This document shows positions 1 to 9,189 of a stretch of 64,000 bases of DNA, in pieces (position 1 is the first letter of the stretch; every line of letters starts with the position of its first letter). Location: assembly GCF_040932435.1 (NCBI RefSeq), contig NZ_JBFQGA010000006.1:372001-436000 (forward strand), given 5' to 3'. The position numbers were made by a program, and so were the translations under genes. The notes beneath the pieces are model-generated. The model saw only the letters and a program-made list of their open reading frames with translations. It searched no databases and was not told where the DNA came from. Source of the DNA: Kluyvera sp040932435 (GTDB lineage Bacteria; Pseudomonadota; Gammaproteobacteria; Enterobacterales; Enterobacteriaceae).

Positions 1-1
1 G

Positions 2-121
2 GTTCTGCTGCTATTTATTATTAAAGTTTTTTATCAACGCAATATTACACAGGAATTCACCCGTCGCTTGATTCGCAACATCATGATCCGCAGTGCTTTA
101 TTGGTGCAGTCAAACCTATAG
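2..121 (+). CDS. C-terminal end of an unidentified protein (partial)
   Basis: An open frame enters from the left edge and ends with TAG at 119-121, giving 39 residues. They begin with a hydrophobic stretch (VLLLFIIKVFY) and continue with an arginine-rich tail. This looks like the last membrane helix and cytoplasmic tail of an inner-membrane protein. The family cannot be told from so little sequence. In E. coli the genes left of ydbC are different, so synteny does not help. Confidence 0.45.
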   Translation, partial: VLLLFIIKVFYQRNITQEFTRRLIRNIMIRSALLVQSNL

Positions 122-295
122 CGTCAGCGTCTTCATTTCAACACCAAAATAGGCAGCTTGCTGAACGGGGAAATAACGTGGTGGAATTAAGAACATTTGC
201 CGCGCAATGCACTAAAAGCCATCTATTCTTGTTGAGCGCCTTTGCGCAATGGTTAAGAATAGAATGACACTTCATGATGCGACAGGCAGGACGTT

Positions 296-1162
296 ATGAC
301 TCAGTACGGTACGTTTTCCCTTGGTTCCCAATTTGTCAATCGCCTCGGCTACGGGGCAATGCAGCTGGCAGGGCCGGGTGTTTTTGGCCCGCCAAAAGAT
401 CGTCACGCGGCAATCAGTGTCTTGCGCGAAGCGCTGGCGCTGGGTGTGAATCACATCGATACCAGCGATTTCTACGGTCCGCACGTAACCAATCAGATAA
501 TCCGTGAAGCGCTGCATCCTTACGCCGACGATTTGGTGATTGTCACTAAAATTGGCGCTCGCCGCGATGAGGCCGCAGCCTGGCTCCCGGCGTTCTCGCC
601 GGAAGAACTCAAAAAAGCGGTGCACGATAACCTGCGTAATCTTGGGCTGGATGTGCTGGATGTGGTCAATATGCGCATTATGCTCGGTGACGGACATGGG
701 CCGAGTGAAGGCTCGATTGAGGCATCCATCAGCGCGTTGGCGGAACTGCAGCACCAGGGTTTGGTGAAGCATATCGGGGTCAGTAACGTCACGTCCGCTC
801 AGGTTGCCGAAGCGCGTAAGATAGCCAACATTGTCTGCGTGCAAAATGAATACAATATCGCCCATCGTGGTGATGATGCGCTGATTGATGAACTGGCTCG
901 CGATGGCATTGCCTACGTGCCGTTCTTCCCGCTGGGCGGCTTCTCGCCGCTGCAATCGTCAACCCTGAATGACATTGCCAGCTCGCTGGGAATTACGCCA
1001 ATGCAGACCGCGCTGGCCTGGCTGCTGCACCGTTCACCTAATATCTTACTGATCCCCGGCACCTCATCGGTGGAGCACCTGCGGGAGAATATGGCTGCCA
1101 GCCAGGTGGTGCTATCGGCTGAGGTGCTGGCGAAGCTTGATGGCATTGCGGCGAAGGGCTAA
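296..1162 (+). CDS. pdxI: Aldo/keto reductase YdbC (pyridoxal reductase PdxI)
   Basis: This 288-residue protein matches E. coli YdbC along its whole length, for example NRLGYGAMQLAGPGVFGPP near the N-terminus. It is a (beta/alpha)8 NADPH-dependent aldo/keto reductase; the E. coli protein reduces pyridoxal to pyridoxine in vitamin B6 salvage. The conserved Asp and Tyr of the active site lie in HIDTSDFYGPH (about residues 53-63), the Lys in VTKIG, and the NADP-binding part near LLIPGTSS. The ATG at 296 follows AGGACGTT. In E. coli, ydbD and ynbABCD separate this gene from azoR; here azoR is the next gene, convergent and only 87 bases away. Confidence 0.9.
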   Translation: MTQYGTFSLGSQFVNRLGYGAMQLAGPGVFGPPKDRHAAISVLREALALGVNHIDTSDFYGPHVTNQIIREALHPYADDLVIVTKIGARRDEAAAWLPAFSPEELKKAVHDNLRNLGLDVLDVVNMRIMLGDGHGPSEGSIEASISALAELQHQGLVKHIGVSNVTSAQVAEARKIANIVCVQNEYNIAHRGDDALIDELARDGIAYVPFFPLGGFSPLQSSTLNDIASSLGITPMQTALAWLLHRSPNILLIPGTSSVEHLRENMAASQVVLSAEVLAKLDGIAAKG

Positions 1163-1196
1163 AGCCTGCGGTGGTAATAGGCTGTCGTTTACGGCA

Positions 1197-1226
1197 TAAA
1201 AAAACCTGCATCAGCAGGTTTTTTTA
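1197..1226. terminator. Bidirectional Rho-independent terminator between pdxI and azoR
   Basis: The stem AAACCTGC/GCAGGTTT around an ATCA loop has an A-run on its left and a T-run on its right. It can therefore stop transcription of pdxI (plus strand) and azoR (minus strand), which converge on it. Confidence 0.85.
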
Positions 1227-1249
1227 TGGGTATCTAAGGCTGAATGCGA

Positions 1250-1852
1250 TTAGGCAACCAGGCTGTCGATGACCGCTTTCGCATCTGAAGTCGCTTTGGT
1301 TGCAACTTCTGGGCCGTAAGCGATGCCTTCAGCAAAGACTACGTTCACGTCGGTGATACCGATAAAGCCCAGGAACACGTTCAGGTACGGGGTGATGAGG
1401 TCGGTTGCGGTATCTTTATGGATCCCACCACGGCTGGACAGCACGATAGCACGTTTGCCGGTCACCAGACCTTCTGGGCCTTTTTCGGTGTAACGGAAGG
1501 TCACGCCAGCACGGGCAATCAGGTCGAAGTAGTTTTTCAGCTGAGTTGGGATGTTGAAGTTGTACATTGGCGCGGCGATAACAATCACATCGTGTGCTTT
1601 CAGCTCGGCAATCAGCTCGTCAGAGAGCGTCAGCGCTTCCTGCTGGCGTGGAGTCAGTGGGGAATCGCTTGGGCGCAGTGCGCCTACCAGTTCGCCATCC
1701 AGTACTGGAATTGGGTTCGCAGCCAGGTCACGGACGGTGATTTCGTCAGCGGAGTGCTTTTCGCGCCACTGTTCAACAAAATAGTCGGACAGCTGACCTG
1801 ATTGAGAGTAGCCTGCCAGGATGCTGGATTTCAGAACCAATACTTTGCTCAT
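1250..1852 (-). CDS. azoR: FMN-dependent NADH:quinone/azo reductase AzoR
   Basis: The product has 200 residues, one fewer than E. coli AzoR, and is colinear with it. It is a flavodoxin-fold homodimer that reduces quinones and azo dyes by two-electron transfer, protecting against thiol and quinone stress. The N-terminal strand-loop (VLVLKSSILAGYSQS) binds the FMN phosphate, and MYNFNIP (about residues 96-102) and SSRGG are further FMN contacts. It is transcribed divergently from hrpA, as in E. coli, with about 200 bases between the starts. Confidence 0.95.
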   Translation of the reverse strand: MSKVLVLKSSILAGYSQSGQLSDYFVEQWREKHSADEITVRDLAANPIPVLDGELVGALRPSDSPLTPRQQEALTLSDELIAELKAHDVIVIAAPMYNFNIPTQLKNYFDLIARAGVTFRYTEKGPEGLVTGKRAIVLSSRGGIHKDTATDLITPYLNVFLGFIGITDVNVVFAEGIAYGPEVATKATSDAKAVIDSLVA

Positions 1853-2052
1853 AGGTAATTCCTTATATTTGATTGACGGGCGTTGCCCTGTTGCTTGTTG
1901 ACACTCTATTCACATTCCTGCCACAGGGATAGCGCAATATATCGAATTCTATTGTCAGTTTTTTTGAACAAAGCATGAAATACACAAATGTGGTACTCTA
2001 GGACCATACTTTATAAGAGTTTTTTCCCGGCACTAAGCTGCCTGATAACACT

Positions 2053-5000
2053 ATGACAGAACAACAAAAAATCACCTTTTCGATGCTTAACCAGCGCCTT
2101 GAAACGCTGATGCTGCGGGATAAACAGCGGTTTATCCGCCGATTACATGGCGTTAAGAAGGTTAAAAATCCTGATGCTCAACAGGCCATTATTCAGGAGA
2201 TGGCGCAAGAAATTGAACAGGCAGCAGGTAAAGTCGTGCTACGCGAAGCCGCGCGTCCGCAGATCGACTACCCGGAAAATCTGCCGGTAAGCCAGAAAAA
2301 ACAGGACATTCTCGACGCTATTCGCGACAACCAGGTGGTTATCGTTGCCGGGGAAACCGGCTCGGGTAAAACCACGCAGTTGCCAAAAATCTGCATGGAG
2401 CTGGGGCGTGGGATCAAAGGCCTTATCGGTCACACCCAACCGCGCCGTCTGGCGGCGCGTACCGTCGCTAATCGTATTGCAGAAGAGCTGCAAACTGAGC
2501 CGGGTGGCTGCATCGGCTACAAAGTCCGTTTTAGCGATCACGTCAGCGACAACACCATGGTCAAGCTGATGACCGACGGTATTTTGCTGGCCGAAATCCA
2601 GCAAGACCGCCTGTTGATGCAGTACGACACCATCATTATCGATGAAGCCCACGAACGCAGCCTGAACATCGATTTCCTGCTCGGCTACCTGCGTGAACTG
2701 CTGCCACGCCGCCCTGATCTGAAAATCATCATTACCTCGGCGACCATCGATCCAGAACGCTTCTCGCGCCACTTTAACAATGCGCCCATTATTGAAGTAT
2801 CCGGTCGAACCTATCCGGTCGACGTACGCTATCGTCCTATCGTTGAAGAGGCGGACGACACCGAGCGCGATCAGCTACAGGCCATTTTCGACGCCGTGGA
2901 TGAACTGGGCCGTGAAAGCCCGGGCGACATTCTGATCTTTATGAGTGGTGAACGTGAGATTCGCGACACCGCCGATGCGCTGAGTAAGCGCGACCTGCGA
3001 CACACGGAAATCCTGCCGCTGTATGCGCGTTTGTCGAACAGCGAACAGAACCGGGTCTTCCAGTCGCACAGCGGACGTCGCATTGTACTGGCGACCAACG
3101 TGGCGGAAACGTCGCTGACCGTGCCGGGGATCAAGTACGTTATCGATCCGGGTACTGCACGTATTAGCCGCTATAGCTACCGCACGAAAGTCCAGCGTCT
3201 GCCGATAGAGCCGGTCTCACAGGCGTCGGCAAACCAGCGTAAGGGCCGCTGCGGTCGTGTGTCGGAAGGTATTTGTATTCGTCTGTACTCGGAAGATGAT
3301 TTCCTTTCGCGTCCTGAGTTTACCGACCCGGAAATTCTGCGTACCAACCTGGCGTCGGTTATCTTGCAGATGACCGCACTGGGGCTGGGCGATATCGCGG
3401 CGTTCCCGTTTGTCGAAGCTCCGGATAAGCGCAATATTCAAGACGGTGTGCGTTTGCTCGAGGAGCTGAGCGCGATTACCACCGACGAACAGCAAACCGC
3501 TTATAAGCTGACGCCGCTGGGCCGACAGCTTAGTCAACTGCCGGTCGATCCGCGTCTGGCACGCATGGTGCTGGAAGCGCAAAAACATGGCTGTGTGCGC
3601 GAAGCGATGATCATTACGTCGGCGCTCTCCATTCAAGACCCGCGCGAGCGGCCGATGGACAAACAGCAGGCTTCGGATGAAAAACACCGCCGATTCCACG
3701 ACAAAGAGTCTGACTTCCTCGCGTTTGTGAACCTGTGGAACTACCTAGGCGAGCAGCAAAAAGCGCTGTCGTCGAATCAGTTCCGCCGTCAGTGCAAGCT
3801 GGATTTCCTTAACTATCTGCGCGTACGCGAGTGGCAGGATATCTACACTCAGCTGCGCCAGGTGGTGAAGGAACTGGGCATTCCGGTGAACAGCGAACCG
3901 GCGGAATATCGCGAAATTCATATCGCGCTGCTCACCGGTCTGTTGTCGCATATCGGTATGAAAGATACCGACAAGCAGGAGTTCACCGGCGCGCGTAACG
4001 CTCGATTCTCGATCTTCCCGGGCTCTGGCTTGTTCAAGAAACCGCCGAAATGGGCGATGGTTGCCGAACTGGTGGAAACCAGCCGCCTGTGGGGACGCAT
4101 TGCCGCCCGCATCGATCCGGAATGGGTTGAGCCTGTCGCCCAACATTTGCTGAAACGCTCGTACAGCGAACCGCACTGGGAGCGCGCGCAAGGCGCGGTG
4201 ATGGCGACGGAAAAAGTGACCGTTTACGGTCTGCCGGTTGTCGCGGCGCGTAAGGTTAACTACAGCCAAATAGACCCGGCTCTGTGCCGCGAGCTGTTTA
4301 TCCGTCATGCGCTGGTCGAGGGCGACTGGCAGACACGCCACGCGTTCTTCCGCGACAACTTAAAATTGCGCAATGAAATTGAAGAGCTGGAGCATAAATC
4401 GCGCCGTCGCGACATTCTGGTGGATGACGAGACGATGTTCGAATTTTACGACCAGCGTATCAGCCATGATGTGATTTCCGCGCGCCACTTCGACAAGTGG
4501 TGGAAACAGGCCAGCCGTGAAACGCCGGATCTGCTCAACTTTGAGAAGCACATGCTAATTAAGGAAGGGGCGGAGCAGGTCAGCAAGCTGGACTACCCGA
4601 ACTTCTGGCATCAGGGCAACCTGAAGCTGCGTCTGACCTATCAGTTTGAACCGGGCGCGGATGCTGACGGTGTGACGGTGCATATTCCGCTGCCGTTATT
4701 AAACCAGGTTGAAGAGGCCGGATTTGAATGGCAAATTCCAGGGCTGCGCCGTGAATTGATTATCGCGCTGATTAAATCGTTGCCGAAACCTGTTCGCCGT
4801 AACTTTGTACCGGCACCCAACTACGCTGAAGCGTTCTTAGGCCGCGTGACGCCGCTGGAGCTGCCGTTACTTGATTCTCTGGAGCGCGAGCTGCGCCGGA
4901 TGACCGGTGTCACCGTTGACCGCGATGCCTGGCAGTGGGATCAGGTGCCCGATCACCTAAAAATCACCTACCGGGTTGTTGACGACAAAAACAAGAAACT

Positions 5001-5955
5001 GCAGGAAGGGCGTGTCTTACAGGATCTGAAAGATGCGCTGAAGGGCAAGGTGCAGGAGACGCTGTCGGCGGTTGCTGACGATGGTATCGAGCAGAGTAAT
5101 CTGCATATCTGGAGCTTTGGCGACCTGCCGGAGCGTTATGAACAAAAACGCGGCAACTATAAGGTGAAAGCTTGGCCGGCGCTGGTCGATGAACGCGACA
5201 GTGTGGCTATCAAGCTGTTCGATAACGAACTGGAGCAACAGCAGATGATGTGGCGCGGTTTGCGTCGTTTGTTGCTGCTGAATATTCCATCGCCAATTAA
5301 ATATCTGCACGAGAAGCTGCCGAATAAAGCCAAACTGGGGCTGTACTTCAACCCGTACGGTAAGGTGCTTGATCTCATTGATGATTGCATCTCCTGCGGC
5401 GTCGATAAGCTAATTGACGAAGCGGGCGGCCCGGTGTGGACGGAGGCAGGCTTTGCAGCCTTGCATGAACGAGTTCGCGCCGACCTCAACGAAACGGTGG
5501 TCGGTATCGCCAAACAGGTTGAGCAAATTCTCACTGCCGTATTTAACGTCAACAAGCGACTGAAAGGGCGCGTGGATATGACGATGGCGCTGGGCCTGTC
5601 GGATATTAAGGCACAGATGAACGGTTTGGTGTATCGCGGTTTTGTCACCGGCAACGGCTTCCGTCGACTGGGGGATACGCTACGTTACCTTCAGGCGATT
5701 GAAAAACGTCTGGAAAAACTGGCCGTTGACCCGCACCGCGACCGAGTGCAAATGCTGAAAGTGGAAAGCGTGCAGCAGGCGTGGCAGCAGTGGTTGAATA
5801 AGCTGCCGCCAGCGCGTCGGGAAGATGAAGACGTGAAAGAGATCCGCTGGATGATTGAAGAGCTGCGCGTCAGCTTCTTTGCGCAGCAGCTTGGAACTCC
5901 GTACCCCATCTCCGACAAGCGTATTTTACAGGCGATGGAGCAGATTACGGCGTAA
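2053..5955 (+). CDS. hrpA: ATP-dependent DEAH-box RNA helicase HrpA
   Basis: The 1300 residues equal the length of E. coli HrpA. The Walker A motif GETGSGKT is at 100-107, the DEAH box at 197-200 and SAT at 229-231, followed by a second RecA domain containing QRKGRCGR, then winged-helix/ratchet, OB and a long C-terminal region typical of bacterial HrpA (DUF3418). In E. coli HrpA acts in mRNA processing and in rescuing stalled or collided ribosomes. The start ATG follows the azoR/hrpA divergent promoter region. No internal disruption is seen. Confidence 0.97.
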   Translation: MTEQQKITFSMLNQRLETLMLRDKQRFIRRLHGVKKVKNPDAQQAIIQEMAQEIEQAAGKVVLREAARPQIDYPENLPVSQKKQDILDAIRDNQVVIVAGETGSGKTTQLPKICMELGRGIKGLIGHTQPRRLAARTVANRIAEELQTEPGGCIGYKVRFSDHVSDNTMVKLMTDGILLAEIQQDRLLMQYDTIIIDEAHERSLNIDFLLGYLRELLPRRPDLKIIITSATIDPERFSRHFNNAPIIEVSGRTYPVDVRYRPIVEEADDTERDQLQAIFDAVDELGRESPGDILIFMSGEREIRDTADALSKRDLRHTEILPLYARLSNSEQNRVFQSHSGRRIVLATNVAETSLTVPGIKYVIDPGTARISRYSYRTKVQRLPIEPVSQASANQRKGRCGRVSEGICIRLYSEDDFLSRPEFTDPEILRTNLASVILQMTALGLGDIAAFPFVEAPDKRNIQDGVRLLEELSAITTDEQQTAYKLTPLGRQLSQLPVDPRLARMVLEAQKHGCVREAMIITSALSIQDPRERPMDKQQASDEKHRRFHDKESDFLAFVNLWNYLGEQQKALSSNQFRRQCKLDFLNYLRVREWQDIYTQLRQVVKELGIPVNSEPAEYREIHIALLTGLLSHIGMKDTDKQEFTGARNARFSIFPGSGLFKKPPKWAMVAELVETSRLWGRIAARIDPEWVEPVAQHLLKRSYSEPHWERAQGAVMATEKVTVYGLPVVAARKVNYSQIDPALCRELFIRHALVEGDWQTRHAFFRDNLKLRNEIEELEHKSRRRDILVDDETMFEFYDQRISHDVISARHFDKWWKQASRETPDLLNFEKHMLIKEGAEQVSKLDYPNFWHQGNLKLRLTYQFEPGADADGVTVHIPLPLLNQVEEAGFEWQIPGLRRELIIALIKSLPKPVRRNFVPAPNYAEAFLGRVTPLELPLLDSLERELRRMTGVTVDRDAWQWDQVPDHLKITYRVVDDKNKKLQEGRVLQDLKDALKGKVQETLSAVADDGIEQSNLHIWSFGDLPERYEQKRGNYKVKAWPALVDERDSVAIKLFDNELEQQQMMWRGLRRLLLLNIPSPIKYLHEKLPNKAKLGLYFNPYGKVLDLIDDCISCGVDKLIDEAGGPVWTEAGFAALHERVRADLNETVVGIAKQVEQILTAVFNVNKRLKGRVDMTMALGLSDIKAQMNGLVYRGFVTGNGFRRLGDTLRYLQAIEKRLEKLAVDPHRDRVQMLKVESVQQAWQQWLNKLPPARREDEDVKEIRWMIEELRVSFFAQQLGTPYPISDKRILQAMEQITA

Positions 5956-5959
5956 AGAT

Positions 5960-6033
5960 TGCCCGGTGGCGCAAGCTTACCGGGCCTACAATAAGCGTTC
6001 TTGTAGGCCTTAAAGCTTCACGTCATCAGGCAT
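5960..6033. repeat. REP/BIME-type palindromic pair after hrpA
   Basis: A GCCCGGTGGCGCAAGCTTACC-like REP half at 5961-5990 is followed by an inverted, more decayed half at 6001-6032. The second half contains the stop codon of the convergent O-methyltransferase gene. Such elements protect 3' ends or bind gyrase/IHF in enterics. Confidence 0.75.
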
Positions 6034-6688
6034 TCACCCATGCCAGCGTAAATCCATCCCACCCTTTGATTCCCACCGTTTGCAGCGCCGTGACCGTGAG
6101 CCGCGGGTCGTTGCGCATCATCTCGATAAACCGGCGCACGCCCTGCACGCGTTCGTCAGTGCTATTCGGATTAGTCACCTCGCCATCGCGCACCACGTTA
6201 TCGCCAATAATCAGCGTCCCGGGACGGGCGTACTTCAACGCCCACTGTAGGTAATATGGATTGTTGGGTTTATCGGCATCGATGAAAATGAGGTCGAAGG
6301 GCGCCTCTGTTGCCAATGTCGCCAGTGAATCCAGCGCTGGCCCCTCGTGAAGCGTCACGCGATCGCCAAGCCCGGCGAGCTGAATATTTTCACGGGCCAC
6401 CTTCGCGTGCTTAGGGTCGGCTTCCAGCGTAATCAACCGCCCATTTTCCGGCAGTTCTCGCGCCATCCAGATGGTGCTGTACGCGCCAAGCGTACCAATT
6501 TCCAGTATCGATTTTGCCCCGACCATCCGGACAAACAGCGCCAACAGTTGCCCCTGATTGGCCGCAACATCGTGTGCGGGAAGCCCAGCACGATGGTTAT
6601 TTTCCAAAACCTGAGCCAAAACCCGACAGTCAGGAATGAGATTTTCTATTAAATAATTATCAACTTCAGACCACTGCTTTTGCATCAT
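6026..6688 (-). CDS. SAM-dependent O-methyltransferase (Methyltransf_3, catechol OMT-like)
   Basis: This 220-residue protein has the class I methyltransferase motif ILEIGTLGAYSTIWMA (about 61-76), a motif II acidic residue in TLEADP, and FIDADKPNNPYYLQWAL, which contains the metal-binding Asp of cation-dependent O-methyltransferases. The family transfers a methyl group to hydroxyls of catechols, caffeoyl-CoA or other phenolics. It is the last gene of the efflux operon, 18 bases after the outer-membrane factor, which suggests that it modifies the exported compound or a related phenolic. The substrate is unknown. The start at 6688 follows a GGCGGGTG ribosome site; a start one codon later is possible. 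Confidence 0.8.
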   Translation of the reverse strand: MMQKQWSEVDNYLIENLIPDCRVLAQVLENNHRAGLPAHDVAANQGQLLALFVRMVGAKSILEIGTLGAYSTIWMARELPENGRLITLEADPKHAKVARENIQLAGLGDRVTLHEGPALDSLATLATEAPFDLIFIDADKPNNPYYLQWALKYARPGTLIIGDNVVRDGEVTNPNSTDERVQGVRRFIEMMRNDPRLTVTALQTVGIKGWDGFTLAWVNA

Positions 6689-6706
6689 GACACCCGCCTG
6701 ATTTTG

Positions 6707-8083
6707 TCAGCCTGACAGTGAAGACCAGCCGCCTCCCAGCGCCCGGTAAAGGTCTATTTGCGCCAGCAGCAGGTTGTTTTTAACCTGCACGACGCTGATT
6801 TGGGTCGCGAACAACGTGCGCTGAGCGTCCAGCACATCAAGATAAGAAGAGTAGCCGTTGCGATAGCGATTTTGTGCAATCCGTAGCGTCTCCTGCGCTA
6901 CTTCTTCTTGCCCTTGAAGCGCGGTTAACTGTTCACCATAACGGGTGATAGCGTCAAGACTGTCATTCACCTCTCTAAAGGCGCTGCGAACCGTTTTTTC
7001 ATAGCCATAAAGCGCCTGATTACGTTGCGCCATCGACACGTCGGCCTGAGCGTTGAGCGCTTGGCGATTGAGCAGCGGGGCGAGAATACTGCCGCCGACG
7101 CTCCATAAGCGCAGTGGATTATCAAGCAGATCCGCCAAGGTGCGGTCCTGATAGCTTCCCGCGGCCGTGAGATTAATTGACGGCAGCAATTTTGCCTGTG
7201 ATGAGGCGAGGGTCGCGTCGGCGGCAACCAGTTGTCGCTGCGCCTGTACCACGTCCGGGCGGCGGTTGAGCAGCGTTGATGGCAGCTGTGAAGGCAGCGC
7301 GAGCGGCGTGAGCCGGTCAAATTCGTTGCGTTTTATCGCCCCAGGATTGGCACCGAGCAGCACGGAGAGCGCGTTCTCCTGCTGGGCTATCTGATGCTGC
7401 AATAACGGCACCTGCGAACGAGTTGAACGCAGTTCCGAGTCGGCCTGCATCAATTCCAGTCGCGAGGTGTAGCCCGTTTCGAACTGGCGTTTAGCCAGAT
7501 TGTAGGCATCTTCTCGGGATTTTAGCGTCTGCTCGGTGACGCGCAGCTGCTGGTCTAGCGACAGCAGCGTGACGTAACCCACCGCCACTGACGTTGCAAC
7601 GGTCAGATTTGCCGCGGCGGCAGCGGCTTTTTGCGACTCGAGGCTAGCCTGTGCTGCATCGGCAGCGCTGCGGTTTGCCCCCCACAGATCGACATCATAG
7701 CTGGCGGTCAGGCCGCCTTTATACACCGTGCTGTGAATTGGCAGGCCGGTGGCGGCAGATTGCGAACGGGCGCGGGTGCCGGATAATCCCACGTCCAGCG
7801 TCGGGAAGAGACTGCCATCGGCGGCGTATACGCGGGCCTGATATTCATTAACCCGCTCACGGGCAATGAGCACATCGCTGTTATATTCAAGCGCCCGATC
7901 AACATATTGATTGAGCTCGCTGTCGTGGAGATTGCGCCACCAGACCCCCTCAACACTGCTTGTTGGGCCAATATCGGCGCGCCAAGCGGTGGGGATGGCA
8001 AGCGTAGGCTCGGCGCGCTGAATATCCGCCGATTGGCAGCCCGCTAGCATCAGCGCCAGGGCAATGGCGACGGGGCGGATCAT
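6707..8083 (-). CDS. TolC/NodT-type outer-membrane efflux lipoprotein
   Basis: The 458 residues begin with a lipoprotein signal (lipobox LMLAGC, Cys16) and carry two outer-membrane-efflux repeats, each with long helical tunnel segments; the repeats have the RPDVVQAQRQLVAADA signature. The protein forms the outer-membrane channel of a tripartite pump. It overlaps the preceding HlyD gene in an ATGA arrangement, so the two are translationally coupled. Its partners are the adaptor and MFS pump just upstream. Confidence 0.9.
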   Translation of the reverse strand: MIRPVAIALALMLAGCQSADIQRAEPTLAIPTAWRADIGPTSSVEGVWWRNLHDSELNQYVDRALEYNSDVLIARERVNEYQARVYAADGSLFPTLDVGLSGTRARSQSAATGLPIHSTVYKGGLTASYDVDLWGANRSAADAAQASLESQKAAAAAANLTVATSVAVGYVTLLSLDQQLRVTEQTLKSREDAYNLAKRQFETGYTSRLELMQADSELRSTRSQVPLLQHQIAQQENALSVLLGANPGAIKRNEFDRLTPLALPSQLPSTLLNRRPDVVQAQRQLVAADATLASSQAKLLPSINLTAAGSYQDRTLADLLDNPLRLWSVGGSILAPLLNRQALNAQADVSMAQRNQALYGYEKTVRSAFREVNDSLDAITRYGEQLTALQGQEEVAQETLRIAQNRYRNGYSSYLDVLDAQRTLFATQISVVQVKNNLLLAQIDLYRALGGGWSSLSG

Positions 8084-9165
8084 GGCGTTGTCTCCGCGCG
8101 GGTATCAATGGTCACCTGCACCGACATCCCCGGTCGCAGGCGCAGGCTGTTGCGCTGCCCCTCATCAACGGCAATCCGCACCGGAATACGCTGGGCAATT
8201 TTGACAAAGTTACCGGTGGCGTTGTCCGGTGAAATGGCGCTGAACTCCACGCCGGTCGCCGGTGAAATGCTTTGTACGGTGCCGTGGAATTTTTCGCCAT
8301 TTAGCGCATCGACATTAAAGGTCACCGGCTGGCCGACGCGCACGGTGGCTAACTGGGTCTCTTTCAAATTGGCGATAACCCAATGCTGCGGCGGCACCAG
8401 TGGAGCGAGGTGCGTACCCGCCGTAACGTAAGCGCCGAGGCGCACCGCAATTTGTCCCATCTGGCCATCGGTGGGGGCGATAATCTGCGTATTGTTAAGA
8501 TCAATTTCCGCCAGCTCCAGCGCTGCGGTCGCGTTGGCGACATCTGCCTTTAGTGCATCAAGGTTAACAATCGTGGTTTGCAGATCCTGACGCGACATTT
8601 CAAGCGTGGCCTTAGCCTGTTCAATATCGGCGATGCCCTGAGCGGCGCTAGCACGCGCAGAATCTCGCTCTCGAATCGATAATGAACCGTCGGCGGTCAG
8701 ATCCTGCACGCGCTTTAAATCTGCCTGGGTTTTCAGATTTTGCGCGCGGGCGTTTTCTAGCGCCGCCTCGTTACGGGCAATCACCGCCTCGGCGCTTTTA
8801 CGCTGCTGGAGATTATTTTTTAGCGCGGCTTCTTTCATCGCCAGTTGCGCCTGCGCCTGATGAACCCGTTGCCGGTAAATGCGATCGTCAATCTGGAACA
8901 GCACCTGTCCTTTTTTGACCTGATTAAAGTCTTGGACATTCACCCCGGTGATATAACCGCTGACCTGCGGGCTAATAAAGGTGGTTTGCCCGCGCACGTA
9001 GGCGTTATCCGTAAACTGGCTGTGACGGGTAAACGGTGGCAGCTGCCAGGCGTACAGAATGACCAATACGCCCACCAGACCGATGGCAGCGGCGGTAAAA
9101 ATCGATACCACGCGGATATTATTGCGGGTGTTGGCCTGTTGCTTGGCCGCATCCTGCTGACTCAT
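8080..9165 (-). CDS. HlyD/EmrA-family membrane-fusion adaptor
   Basis: The 361-residue protein has one N-terminal membrane anchor (about 18-40, AAAIGLVGVLVILYAW), a lipoyl half-motif (RGQTTFISPQVSGYI), a long coiled-coil hairpin (about 95-205) and the returning lipoyl/beta-barrel part (IIAPTDGQMGQIAVRLG). It bridges the inner-membrane MFS pump and the outer-membrane channel across the periplasm. GGAG precedes the ATG at 9165. It lies 24 bases after the pump gene in the same operon. Confidence 0.92.
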   Translation of the reverse strand: MSQQDAAKQQANTRNNIRVVSIFTAAAIGLVGVLVILYAWQLPPFTRHSQFTDNAYVRGQTTFISPQVSGYITGVNVQDFNQVKKGQVLFQIDDRIYRQRVHQAQAQLAMKEAALKNNLQQRKSAEAVIARNEAALENARAQNLKTQADLKRVQDLTADGSLSIRERDSARASAAQGIADIEQAKATLEMSRQDLQTTIVNLDALKADVANATAALELAEIDLNNTQIIAPTDGQMGQIAVRLGAYVTAGTHLAPLVPPQHWVIANLKETQLATVRVGQPVTFNVDALNGEKFHGTVQSISPATGVEFSAISPDNATGNFVKIAQRIPVRIAVDEGQRNSLRLRPGMSVQVTIDTRAETTP

Positions 9166-9189
9166 AACGACTCCAGATCTCTTTTGTTA

